From NCBI GenBank assembly GCA_903889245.1, contig CAISWQ010000107.1, positions 1 through 51,746 of the forward strand: a DNA stretch of 51,746 bases. Reading direction: 5' to 3'. This document shows, one piece after another, positions 7,858 through 15,177 of the stretch (its first letter is position 1; each line of letters opens with the position of its first letter). The notes below the pieces were generated by a model. That model saw only the letters and a list, made by a program, of their open reading frames with translations. It was not told the origin of the DNA and did no database searches. The translations under genes were made by a program, and so were the position numbers. The stretch is from an uncultured Lentisphaerota bacterium (GTDB lineage Bacteria > Verrucomicrobiota > Kiritimatiellia > CAIQIC01).

Positions 7858-8789
7858 ATCAGCTTCTGCGCCTTGCCCTCGCGCTCGATATCGAAGACGA
7901 CCGCGCTCATCCGCTTCTGGAGAAATTCCCCGATCAAATACTCGGCGCGCTTCTGGCTGGTCATGTTGATGGAGTTGACCTTGCGGACGACGTCGCCCTC
8001 CTGCAAACCGGTGGCGGCGAGGAATTCCTTCTCGCCCTCGACGTGGAGCTTGTAGCCGTCAATGATCTTGTCGGGCGTGTAGCTGGGTTGGAAGGAGTCG
8101 AAGAGTTGGAGGACGCGTTCGGGGTCGCGGCGGAGTTCCTCGTAGTACTGCATCAGCGCTTCGCGCTGCAAGACCCAGCGATCCTGGGCGATGCGCTTGC
8201 CGAAGCGGCTGGTGGAAAGCGCGACCTCGTTGGTGCGCAGGCTGGGTGCGGGCGCGGCCGCCACCGCGGCGGGCGCATCCACAAAGCCCAGCTTCAGGAT
8301 TTCCTCGCGGCCGCCGATGTTCACGGTGACGTAGTCGGGAAAAATCTTCAGCAGCGTCAACCCCTCGGCGGATTCGCCCTCGCGCAGCAGCAGGTCGCTG
8401 TGTTTCTGAAGATCATCAAGGACGGCGCGGCGGCTGGTGGGTCCGCTGCCGGCCTCGCCCTCGAAGGTGGTGAAGACGCCGGCGAGGCGGAAGCGTTGCA
8501 GCGGGCCGGCGACGACCGTGACGCCGCCCTTGCCGCGCGCGCGCCGCAGCACCGACCAATCCTCGGCGGGCGATGCGACGGGCGCGGGCCACGCGACCGT
8601 GGGCGCGGTCACGGTGGCCGTGGCGGGCAGCGGATGCTTGGCGAAGTAGTCGCTGATGACCCTGACGGCGATGGATTTGCGGACCTGCGGCCACGCCCAG
8701 ATGAGCCACGCGGCGGCGCAGGCGAGCACACAGAGCCACGCCGCCGCCGTGGCGGCGCGCATCCAGCGCGTCTGGGCTTCTGGCGTCAT
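7842..8789 (-). CDS. GspC-like PDZ-domain membrane protein
   Basis: A 315-aa protein with a short cytoplasmic N-terminus, one membrane helix (~13-31), a periplasmic region with a GspC-type homology segment (FRLAGVFTTFE...LLREGESAEGLTLLKIFPDYVTV) and a C-terminal PDZ domain (GLQEGDVVRKVNSINM). GspC links the inner-membrane platform of type II secretion to the secretin. No other gsp gene is in the window, so it may serve a dispersed T2SS or pseudopilus; the prepilin-like protein at 14375 is a possible partner. AGGA lies upstream of ATG 8789. The start is 24 bp beyond the 3' end of rnpB on the same strand. Confidence 0.65.
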   Translation of the reverse strand: MTPEAQTRWMRAATAAAWLCVLACAAAWLIWAWPQVRKSIAVRVISDYFAKHPLPATATVTAPTVAWPAPVASPAEDWSVLRRARGKGGVTVVAGPLQRFRLAGVFTTFEGEAGSGPTSRRAVLDDLQKHSDLLLREGESAEGLTLLKIFPDYVTVNIGGREEILKLGFVDAPAAVAAAPAPSLRTNEVALSTSRFGKRIAQDRWVLQREALMQYYEELRRDPERVLQLFDSFQPSYTPDKIIDGYKLHVEGEKEFLAATGLQEGDVVRKVNSINMTSQKRAEYLIGEFLQKRMSAVVFDIEREGKAQKLIYFVR

Positions 8790-8812
8790 CGTGCTGCGTC
8801 CTGGCCGCGAAG

Positions 8813-9176
8813 GCCGTGGCGGCGGGCCGTAAGCCGGATTCTGTTTCTGACGGTCATTTATCTACGCGATCAACCCGAAGCTTACCCCGCTTGCGCGGGA
8901 ACGCGGCGGGCCGCCGCTCGCTTCCTATTTGATCTTGCTCCGGATGGGGCTTGCCCTGCCCGCGCCGTTGCCGGCGCGGCGGTGGTCTCTTACACCACCT
9001 TTTCACCCTTACCCCGCTTGCGCGGGGCGGTATGTTTTCTGTGGCGCTATCCGTACCCTTCGTTCTGGCAAAGGGCCTCCCGGGTTATCCCCGAGACATC
9101 CTGCCCTGCGGAGTCCGGACTTTCCTCCCTCCCCGGCTCGCGCCGGAGACAGCGACCATCCGCCCGCAACCACGGC
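8813..9176 (-). ncRNA. rnpB: RNase P RNA, bacterial class A
   Basis: On the minus strand the conserved core is complete and in order: GAGGAAAGTCCGGACTCC (5' side of P4), an ACAGAAAA segment, GGTAAGGGTGAAAAGGTG, GTAAGAGACCACCGC, the CAAATAGGAAG region and the 3' hallmark ACAGAATCCGGCTTAC. The ends are set by helix P1: GCCGTGG at the 5' end pairs with CCACGGC at the 3' end, giving 364 nt. The promoter at 9183-9211 places the start at 9176. The RNA contains two identical stem-loops (CCCGC-GCAA-GCGGG followed by GTAAG). The protein subunit rnpA is encoded at 33640-34041. Confidence 0.96.
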
Positions 9177-9182
9177 GCGGGC

Positions 9183-9211
9183 AGTATAGCCGCTCACGGG
9201 AGGGCGTACAA
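9183..9211 (-). promoter_or_regulatory. Predicted rnpB promoter
   Basis: TTGTAC (9211-9206), a 17-bp spacer and TATACT (9188-9183) lie seven bases before the P1-defined 5' end. The promoter overlaps the last codons of the upstream zinc-ribbon gene. Confidence 0.75.
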
Positions 9212-9898
9212 CATGCGCCCGCAATAATTGCAGGTCGTGATGGCGGTGCCGCGGCGCGCCTCGTGGACGACGGAGGGCGGGAGGGTCATGTGACAGCCGC
9301 CGCAGCAATTCTTTTCCACCGGCACCATGCCGAAGTTGCCGGTCTTCTGGAGAATGCGCTCGTAGCGGGAGAGCCACGCGGGCTCGATGCCGGCGGTCAA
9401 GGCGGTGCGCTCGGCGCGAAACTGATCGAGTTCCTGCTGGATGTTGCCGACGCGCTGCTCCAGCACCTGCAATTCGGCGGCGACCTGCTTTTCCTCGGCC
9501 TGGAAATCCTGCTGGTGCTCGGTCTGTTTCTTTTGCAACTCTTCCATCCGCTCCATCTCGACGATCTCCTTGTCCTCGAAGGCGCGGATCTGCTTCTGGA
9601 CGGTGGCGATCTCGTGTTCGAGCGCGCGGTACTCCTCGTTCTTCTTCGCCTGGAGTTGCTGGTCGCGGTACTTCTTGATCAGGTCCTTCTTGCCCTCGAT
9701 CTCGACCTCGATGTTCTTGAGCGTGGCGGTGAGCTTCTTGATCTCCTCCTGCGACGCCTTCAGCGATTCGCGGTGCGCCTGCAGGCGGGACTCGATCAAC
9801 TGCTTGCGGGCGGGCACGTCCTTCTGCTCCCGGAGCAACTGCAACATCTTCCGGTCGCGGTCCTGGAGCGTCAGCATTTTCTCGATGAGCGGTGACAC
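9194..9898 (-). CDS. C4-type zinc-ribbon coiled-coil protein (CT398/DUF164 type)
   Basis: The 234-aa product has a long antiparallel coiled coil (~10-175, Lys/Glu/Gln rich) followed by a C-terminal zinc ribbon with CCGGC and CNYC as the metal-binding pairs. This matches the CT398/zf-RING_7 family, whose role is poorly defined; chlamydial work links it to flagellar or secretion factors. GTG 9898 is chosen because AAAGGA lies 8 bp upstream and a good promoter (9936-9964) follows the expected spacing; the longer frame to 10162 runs antisense to the next gene. It lies directly upstream of rnpB on the same strand. Confidence 0.8.
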   Translation of the reverse strand: MSPLIEKMLTLQDRDRKMLQLLREQKDVPARKQLIESRLQAHRESLKASQEEIKKLTATLKNIEVEIEGKKDLIKKYRDQQLQAKKNEEYRALEHEIATVQKQIRAFEDKEIVEMERMEELQKKQTEHQQDFQAEEKQVAAELQVLEQRVGNIQQELDQFRAERTALTAGIEPAWLSRYERILQKTGNFGMVPVEKNCCGGCHMTLPPSVVHEARRGTAITTCNYCGRMLYALP

Positions 9899-9935
9899 GT
9901 GGCTAGTCCTTTCAAAAAACAAAAGAGCGCGGCGC

Positions 9936-9964
9936 ACTGTAGGCGTTGCCGCCCGACGCGTCAA
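9936..9964 (-). promoter_or_regulatory. Predicted promoter of the zinc-ribbon gene
   Basis: TTGACG (9964-9959), a 17-bp spacer and TACAGT (9941-9936) lie about 38 bp before GTG 9898. It stands back to back with the promoter at 9983-10011. Confidence 0.65.
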
Positions 9965-9982
9965 CACAGGAAACGAGGGAGG

Positions 9983-10011
9983 TTGAGGCGGCGGCGGAAA
10001 CCGGCTAGGAT
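9983..10011 (+). promoter_or_regulatory. Predicted leaderless promoter
   Basis: TTGAGG (9983-9988), a 17-bp spacer and TAGGAT (10006-10011) end 8 bp before GTG 10020. No Shine-Dalgarno sequence is present between them. Confidence 0.5.
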
Positions 10012-10019
10012 CGCCGCCC

Positions 10020-11024
10020 GTGAAAGGCATCGCCCATTTCAGCAGCGGCGTCGCGGCGGCCTCATTCTTCCCGTGGAGCGTGCAGGCCGCAGCCGAGGGC
10101 AACCCGCTGTACTTCATCATCGGCGGCGCCTTCGCCCTGCTGCCGGACACCGCCGACTTCAAGTTCTACCGCTTCTTCTACCGCCACCACGTCCAGGTCG
10201 AGATTGATCCGCGCCGGCCTGACCCGCAGGGCATGGCGGACAAGCTCGCCGGCGCCATCGGCCGCGCGCTCGCCGAAAACAAAACCATCCGCGTCAAGCT
10301 CAACTCCCTGCGCCTCGGCGCGGACAACTGGCGACAGTACAAGGTGAAGTTCGACGCCGCCGCGCGCGAGGTACGCGTGCATATCGGGCCAATCGTCTCC
10401 ACCGGACAGGTCCCCATCCCCGGCACCGAACTGGGCCTGCCCGACGGCCGCGCGCCGCTGCCCGGCCCCGTCCAGATGACCTACGACGACTTCAACCAGG
10501 TGGACATCTTCGACGGCCCGACCGTGAGCTTCGAGCCCGATGGCCAAGGCGGCGTCATCCAGCATTTCCTGCCGTGGCATCGCAACTGGTCGCACAGCCT
10601 CGTCATGGGCGCGCTCTTCGGCGCGGTCGGCGCGCTCATCTGGGACTGGCGCGTCGCGGTGGTCATCTTTGCCGGCAACGCGGCGCACGTCCTCGAGGAC
10701 CAGATGGGCCTGATGGGTTCCAATTTGTTTTTCCCGCTGACCCGCCGCCGCACCACCGGGATGAAGCTGATGCGCTCCGGCGACGCGCTGCCGAATTTCG
10801 CCGCCGTGTGGTTGAGCTGCCTCTTCATCTTCTGGAACGTCGCGCGCTACTCGCCGCCGAGCTACCTTACCGCCGGCCTGACGCTCTGGAAGATTCTGCT
10901 CTGCGGCGCGGTCTTCCCCGCCGCCGTCGTGCTGTTCCTCTTCTGGCTGCTCAAGCGCCTCGGCCAGGTTGAACCCAAGAGCACCGACGACATGGACGAG
11001 GACAGCGACGCCCTCTCCTCGTGA
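10020..11024 (+). CDS. DUF457/YdjM-like membrane protein
   Basis: A 334-aa protein. The start MKGIAHFSSGVAAA and the conserved LPDTADFK and HRNWSHSL...HVLEDQMG histidine/acidic motifs fit the YdjM/DUF457 family of membrane-bound predicted metal-dependent hydrolases. An inserted, mostly soluble region (~60-170) separates the first motif block from 3-4 C-terminal membrane helices (from ~190). The reaction is unknown. GTG 10020 is the first codon after a -35/-10 pair. The 3' side faces nrdJ across a palindrome array. Confidence 0.7.
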   Translation: MKGIAHFSSGVAAASFFPWSVQAAAEGNPLYFIIGGAFALLPDTADFKFYRFFYRHHVQVEIDPRRPDPQGMADKLAGAIGRALAENKTIRVKLNSLRLGADNWRQYKVKFDAAAREVRVHIGPIVSTGQVPIPGTELGLPDGRAPLPGPVQMTYDDFNQVDIFDGPTVSFEPDGQGGVIQHFLPWHRNWSHSLVMGALFGAVGALIWDWRVAVVIFAGNAAHVLEDQMGLMGSNLFFPLTRRRTTGMKLMRSGDALPNFAAVWLSCLFIFWNVARYSPPSYLTAGLTLWKILLCGAVFPAAVVLFLFWLLKRLGQVEPKSTDDMDEDSDALSS

Positions 11025-11092
11025 CTGGAACCGGTTTGTGTGTTGAAAACGCGGGAGCTGCCTACAAGAAATTCCGCCAAGCTACCCCGCTC

Positions 11093-11204
11093 TTTCCAAG
11101 GATTGGAAAGTGACAGCGGCCGTTCTTCCAAGCATTGGAAAATCTCGACGGGGTTTTTTCCGAGCCTTGGGAAAATGCGCCAAACTTTTTCCAAGCCTTG
11201 GAAA
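11093..11204. repeat. Palindrome array, 4 copies
   Basis: Four TTTCC...GGAAA palindromes are centred at 11101, 11133, 11165.5 and 11196, giving intervals of 32, 32.5 and 30.5 bp with unrelated spacers. The array lies between convergent genes, so it cannot be a promoter element here. It is followed by a low-complexity pyrimidine tract (11238-11284) built of CTCTGAC/TTCTGTC units that runs into the nrdJ stop. Confidence 0.85.
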
Positions 11205-11280
11205 TTTCCGCAGCAAGAACAACAAGCTCCGCGTTGCCTCTGTCCCCTGCCCTCTGACTTCTGTCCTCTGACCTCTGTCT

Positions 11281-14163
11281 TCAGGAGCAGCCCATCGAGT
11301 TGCCGCAGTTATAGCAGCGGTAGCAGGCGCCGTTGCGGACGGTGATCGCGCCGCAGTTGTCGCAGGCGGGCGCATCCTCCATGAAGTGCCGGAACTGCTC
11401 GTCGAGCACCTTCACGTCGAGGCCCATGCCGGGCAGCAGCGGGGTCTTGGTTTCGGCGGGCGTGTCGCCAACCTTGACCGGCGCGTGAACAGCGGCATCG
11501 CCATTGGTCGGTTCGGGCTGGAGCGACTTGGGCGCGGGGACCTTGAAGCCGCCGCCGAGGAAGGTCTGGCCGAGCCAGCGGAAGATGTAGTCGGGCAGCG
11601 ATTTTGCAATCGGGATGTCCGGGTTCTTCGTGAAGCCGCTGGGCTCGAAGCGCGAGTGCGCGAACTTCTCGACGAGCGTCTTGAGCGGCACGCCGTACTG
11701 GAGGCAGAGCGAGATCGCGGTGCCGTAGGAATCCATCAGGCCGCCGATCGTGCTGCCCTCCTTGGCCATCGTGATGAAGAGCTCGCCGGGCGCGCCATCA
11801 TCGTAGAGGCCGACGGTGAGGTAGCCCTCGTGGCCGGCGATGTCGAATTTGTGCGTGATCGAGGTGCGCGTGCTCGGCATGCGGCGGCGCAGCGCGCGCG
11901 GTGCAACGGGCGCTACCGGCTCGGCGGGCGTGGCGTCGGCCTGCTTGTCCTCGGTCTTGCCGGTGTTGAGCGGCTGGCTGCGCTTGCAGCCGTCGCGGTA
12001 GATGGCGAGCGCCTTGAGGCCGAGCTTCCAGCCCTGCAGATAGGTCTGCATGATCTCCTCGACTGTGGCCTCGTTGGGCATGTTGACGGTCTTGGAGATC
12101 GCGCCGGAGAGGAACGGCTGGACGGCGGCCATCATCTTGACGTGCGCGAGGTAGGCGATGTAGCGCTGGCCGTTGCGCGGCTTGAAGGCGCAGTCGAAGA
12201 CCGGCAGGTGCTCCAGCTTGAGGCCGGGCGCATTCTCGATCGTGTCGTTGGCGTCAATGTAGTCGAGGATCGCGTTGACCTGCTCATTGGCGTAACCGGC
12301 GCGGCGCAGCGCGGCGGGCACGGTCTTGTTGACGATCTTGAGCATGCCGCCGCCGGCGAGCAGTTTGTATTTCACCAGCGCGATGTCCGGTTCGACGCCG
12401 GTCGTGTCGCAATCCATCATGAAGCCGATGGTGCCGGTGGGCGCGAGCACGGTGACCTGCGCATTGCGATAGCCGTGGACCTTGCCCAGTTCCACGGCCT
12501 CCTCGGCGGCGCGGCGCGCGGCGTCGAGCAGATAGGAGGGGCAGCTCTGGTGGATGTTGCGCACGGCGTCGCGGTGCATCTCGACGACCTGCATCATCGG
12601 CTCACGGTTGACCTCGAAGCCGGGGAACGGGCCGAGCACGCCGGAGAGGCGCGCGCTCTGCGCAAACGCGCCGAAGTGCATCAGGCCCGTCAGCGCGCCG
12701 GCCAGACTGCGAGCCTCGTCGCTGTCATAGGGCAGGCCGAGCGCCATCAGCAGGCAGCCGAGGTTGGCGTAGCCAAGGCCGAGCGGCCGGAAGTTGTGGC
12801 TGTTCGCCGTGATCTTCGCGGTCGGGTAGCTGGCGTTATCCACGATGATTTCCTGCGCGGTGATGTAGATGGCGACCGCGGCGCGGAAGCGCTGTACGTC
12901 GAACGTGCCGTCCTCGCGCAGGAACTTCATCAGGTTCAGCGAGGCAAGATTGCAGGAGCTGTCATCGAGGAACATGTACTCGCTGCACGGGTTGCTGGAG
13001 TTGATCGGCGCGGTGTGCTTGCAGGTGTGCCAGCGCTGGATCGTATCCTCGAACTGCACGCCGGGATCGCCGCAGACCCACGTGCCCTCGGCCATCCAGC
13101 GGAGCAGGTCGCGCGCCTTGTACGACGGCCCGGCCTTCTTCGGGTCGGTGACCCAGTACGTCTGCCAGTCGCGATCCTCCTCGACGGCGCGCAGGAACTC
13201 ATCGCTCACGCGGACGGTCAGGTTTTCGTTCTGGAAGGCGACCGAGCCGTAGGCATCGCCGTTGAAGTTGCCGTTATAGCCCTGCTCGATCAGCGCCCAC
13301 GCCTTCTTCTCCTCGACCGTCTTGGCCTCGATGAATTCCTTGATGTCGGGGTGCCAGCACTTGAGCGTGTTCATCTTCGCGGCGCGGCGCGTCTTGCCGC
13401 CGGACTTCACGACGCTGGCGATCGCGTCATAGACCTTGAGGAACGAGAGCGGGCCGCTGGGTTTGCCGCCGCCGGAGAGTTTTTCCTTGCTGCTGCGCAG
13501 CGTCGAGAGATCGGAACCGGTGCCACTGCCAAACTTGAACAGCATCGCCTCGCTGCGCGCGAGGTCCATGATGCCTTCCATCGTGTCCTCGACCGCCTGG
13601 ATGAAGCAGGCCGAGCACTGCGGCTTCTCGTACTGGCTCGCCGCCTGCCGCACCGCGTTCGCCTTGCGGTCGAAGTAGAGCAGGCCCGCGCCGCGGTCCT
13701 TGCCGACGCCATACTGCTGATAGAGCCCGCAGTTGAACCAGACCGGCGAGTTGAAGGAGCCGTGCTGGTTCAGGCACAACCACGCCAGCTCGTTGTAGAA
13801 AATTTCCGCCGTCTCCGCATCGGCGAAGACGCCGTCGGCGAGACCCCAGTCGGCGATGGTCCGCGCCACGCGATGGATGAGCTGCCGCGCGGAGTACTCG
13901 CGTTGCGGCGTGCCGACCTCGCCATAGAAATACTTCGAGGCGACCACGTTGGTCGCGAGCATGGACCACGACTCCGGCACCTCGACGTTGTGCTGCTCGA
14001 AAATCGGCTTGCCGTTTTCGTCGGTGATGGAGGCCTTGCGCTTGTCCCACTTGACCTCGTCGAAGGGGCTGACGCCCGCCTTGCTGAAGAGGCGCTGGAA
14101 AACCAACCCCTGCCCCGCCTTCGTCTTGCCCGCCGCTTTTCTCACTGCTGCTTTGACCGCCAT
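11281..14163 (-). CDS. nrdJ: Vitamin B12-dependent ribonucleotide reductase (class II)
   Basis: A 960-aa class II enzyme that reduces ribonucleotides using adenosylcobalamin and needs neither oxygen nor an NrdB subunit. Motifs include FNSPVWFNCGLYQQYG (~137-152), GSGTGSDLSTLRSS, the active-site NPCSE (391-395) and a C-terminal cysteine-rich tail, CDNCGAI then CYRCYNCGNSMGC, typical of the long NrdJ/NrdZ form with a zinc ribbon. ATG 14163 follows GGAGG at 5 bp; four upstream residues are discarded. Control by NrdR is suggested by the operator at 14242-14257. No cobalamin riboswitch was seen in the leader. Confidence 0.96.
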   Translation of the reverse strand: MAVKAAVRKAAGKTKAGQGLVFQRLFSKAGVSPFDEVKWDKRKASITDENGKPIFEQHNVEVPESWSMLATNVVASKYFYGEVGTPQREYSARQLIHRVARTIADWGLADGVFADAETAEIFYNELAWLCLNQHGSFNSPVWFNCGLYQQYGVGKDRGAGLLYFDRKANAVRQAASQYEKPQCSACFIQAVEDTMEGIMDLARSEAMLFKFGSGTGSDLSTLRSSKEKLSGGGKPSGPLSFLKVYDAIASVVKSGGKTRRAAKMNTLKCWHPDIKEFIEAKTVEEKKAWALIEQGYNGNFNGDAYGSVAFQNENLTVRVSDEFLRAVEEDRDWQTYWVTDPKKAGPSYKARDLLRWMAEGTWVCGDPGVQFEDTIQRWHTCKHTAPINSSNPCSEYMFLDDSSCNLASLNLMKFLREDGTFDVQRFRAAVAIYITAQEIIVDNASYPTAKITANSHNFRPLGLGYANLGCLLMALGLPYDSDEARSLAGALTGLMHFGAFAQSARLSGVLGPFPGFEVNREPMMQVVEMHRDAVRNIHQSCPSYLLDAARRAAEEAVELGKVHGYRNAQVTVLAPTGTIGFMMDCDTTGVEPDIALVKYKLLAGGGMLKIVNKTVPAALRRAGYANEQVNAILDYIDANDTIENAPGLKLEHLPVFDCAFKPRNGQRYIAYLAHVKMMAAVQPFLSGAISKTVNMPNEATVEEIMQTYLQGWKLGLKALAIYRDGCKRSQPLNTGKTEDKQADATPAEPVAPVAPRALRRRMPSTRTSITHKFDIAGHEGYLTVGLYDDGAPGELFITMAKEGSTIGGLMDSYGTAISLCLQYGVPLKTLVEKFAHSRFEPSGFTKNPDIPIAKSLPDYIFRWLGQTFLGGGFKVPAPKSLQPEPTNGDAAVHAPVKVGDTPAETKTPLLPGMGLDVKVLDEQFRHFMEDAPACDNCGAITVRNGACYRCYNCGNSMGCS

Positions 14164-14235
14164 ACTTGCCTCCAAATCACTTTATTGCACCCTAACAGGC
14201 CCCAATTAATGGTTGTTTCAACACGACCGGGCGGG

Positions 14236-14263
14236 AAATTAACACCATATCTTGTGGTTGCAA
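14236..14263 (-). promoter_or_regulatory. nrdJ promoter with NrdR box as spacer
   Basis: On the minus strand, TTGCAA (14263-14258) and TAATTT (14241-14236) are separated by exactly 16 bp. Those 16 bp (14257-14242) read CCACAAGATATGGTGT, matching the NrdR-box consensus ACACWATATATWGTGT at 13 of 16 positions. Binding would block RNA polymerase. A second, perfect 16-bp palindrome (CCAAAAATATTTTTGG, 14272-14287) lies 30 bp upstream centre to centre, close to the usual tandem NrdR-box spacing, though its core differs. Confidence 0.75.
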
Positions 14264-14288
14264 GAGAAAAGCCAAAAATATTTTTGGT

Positions 14289-14324
14289 GGCCGATTTTCG
14301 GCCGTCACAGCCCATAAATGGGCT
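14289..14324. repeat. Two adjoining palindromes between nrdJ and the prepilin gene
   Basis: GGCCGA-ttt-TCGGCC (14289-14303) and AGCCCAT-aa-ATGGGCT (14309-14324) follow the palindrome at 14272-14287 almost without a gap. The last one touches the -35 box of the prepilin gene. They may be operators or transcript hairpins; neither has a T-tract. Confidence 0.55.
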
Positions 14325-14352
14325 TTGCATATCGGGTGCGTTACCGTAGATT
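14324..14352 (+). promoter_or_regulatory. Predicted promoter of the prepilin-like gene
   Basis: TTTGCA (14324-14329), a 17-bp spacer and TAGATT (14347-14352) lie 22 bp before ATG 14375, which has CGGAG as ribosome site. Confidence 0.5.
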
Positions 14353-14374
14353 CCTCCCGTTTTCGGAGCCGGCC

Positions 14375-15157
14375 ATGCACAAAAAAGCGTTCACGCTGAT
14401 CGAATTGCTGGTGGTCATCGGCATCATCGCCATCCTGCTAGGACTCTTGTTCCCCACTGTCAACGGCATGTTGGGCAAAGCCCGGCGGGTGCAGTGCATG
14501 AACAATCTCAAACAATGCCACGTGCTGATGATCAGCTACGCCCGCGACCACAACGGTAGTTTCCCTCTGGAGTGCGCGCCCAACGCACAGCACTTGGCCA
14601 CCCTCGTGGCGCGCGACCTCGAGGCCTACATGCGGCAGAATGGCTATCCCTCAAATATTTTTTATTGTCCGGCCAAGATGCGGACCTCGGCTTATAAAAA
14701 TGCGGGCGGCAATGGACCCTTCAGGCCCGAAAAAGACTGGCTCAAGGAAATCCGTGAGGCCGGCCGGACCACCATCGGCTATGTGTATATGGGGTTCCCC
14801 GATCTCAACGATCCCAAGTATGTGGGTTCTTCGGGCAGCATTCAAAACGGCCTGCACAAATTTTTTCCGGAGGTGGCCGGCTACGCGCCCCGCTATCGCT
14901 ATGAAATTCTGCCGCAGGGCATGTCCTTCATCGGTGCCAAACACCCCTTGATGGCCGATTCCTGCCAGGCGGAACCCGGTTCGGAACTCAAGGCGCCTGA
15001 TGTGCCGAACGAAAAGTGGTCCTCCTATGCCCACGATTCCATCCAGGCCAAGGCAGGCGGCCATGTACTGACCACCGATGGCAGCGTACGCTTCCGACTC
15101 TTCGCCGAGCAGACCTACAACTATAAGTATGACAGCAACGCCCGCCTGTATTGGTGA
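14375..15157 (+). CDS. Prepilin-type N-terminal cleavage/methylation protein (DUF1559-like)
   Basis: A 260-aa protein with a class III (type IV pilin-like) signal, MHKKAFTLIELLVVIG, followed by the membrane helix and a conserved ARRVQCMNNLKQCH stretch. The rest is a globular domain that ends in a HVLTTDGSVRFR-type motif. These proteins are greatly expanded in Planctomycetes, Verrucomicrobia and Lentisphaerae and are thought to be pseudopilin- or xago-like surface components processed by PilD; the exact role is unknown. ATG 14375 is fixed by the signal peptide; the longer frame from 14318 would mask it. Confidence 0.9.
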   Translation: MHKKAFTLIELLVVIGIIAILLGLLFPTVNGMLGKARRVQCMNNLKQCHVLMISYARDHNGSFPLECAPNAQHLATLVARDLEAYMRQNGYPSNIFYCPAKMRTSAYKNAGGNGPFRPEKDWLKEIREAGRTTIGYVYMGFPDLNDPKYVGSSGSIQNGLHKFFPEVAGYAPRYRYEILPQGMSFIGAKHPLMADSCQAEPGSELKAPDVPNEKWSSYAHDSIQAKAGGHVLTTDGSVRFRLFAEQTYNYKYDSNARLYW

Positions 15158-15177
15158 GCCGTCCCAACCTGCCTGCG

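Noticed and set aside
14164-14235. Cobalamin riboswitch before nrdJ
   Set aside because: The leader after the predicted transcript start is only about 65 nt and shows no B12-box or multi-stem core.
11386-14349. 987-aa open frame on the plus strand
   Set aside because: Antisense to nrdJ, whose catalytic motifs are complete.
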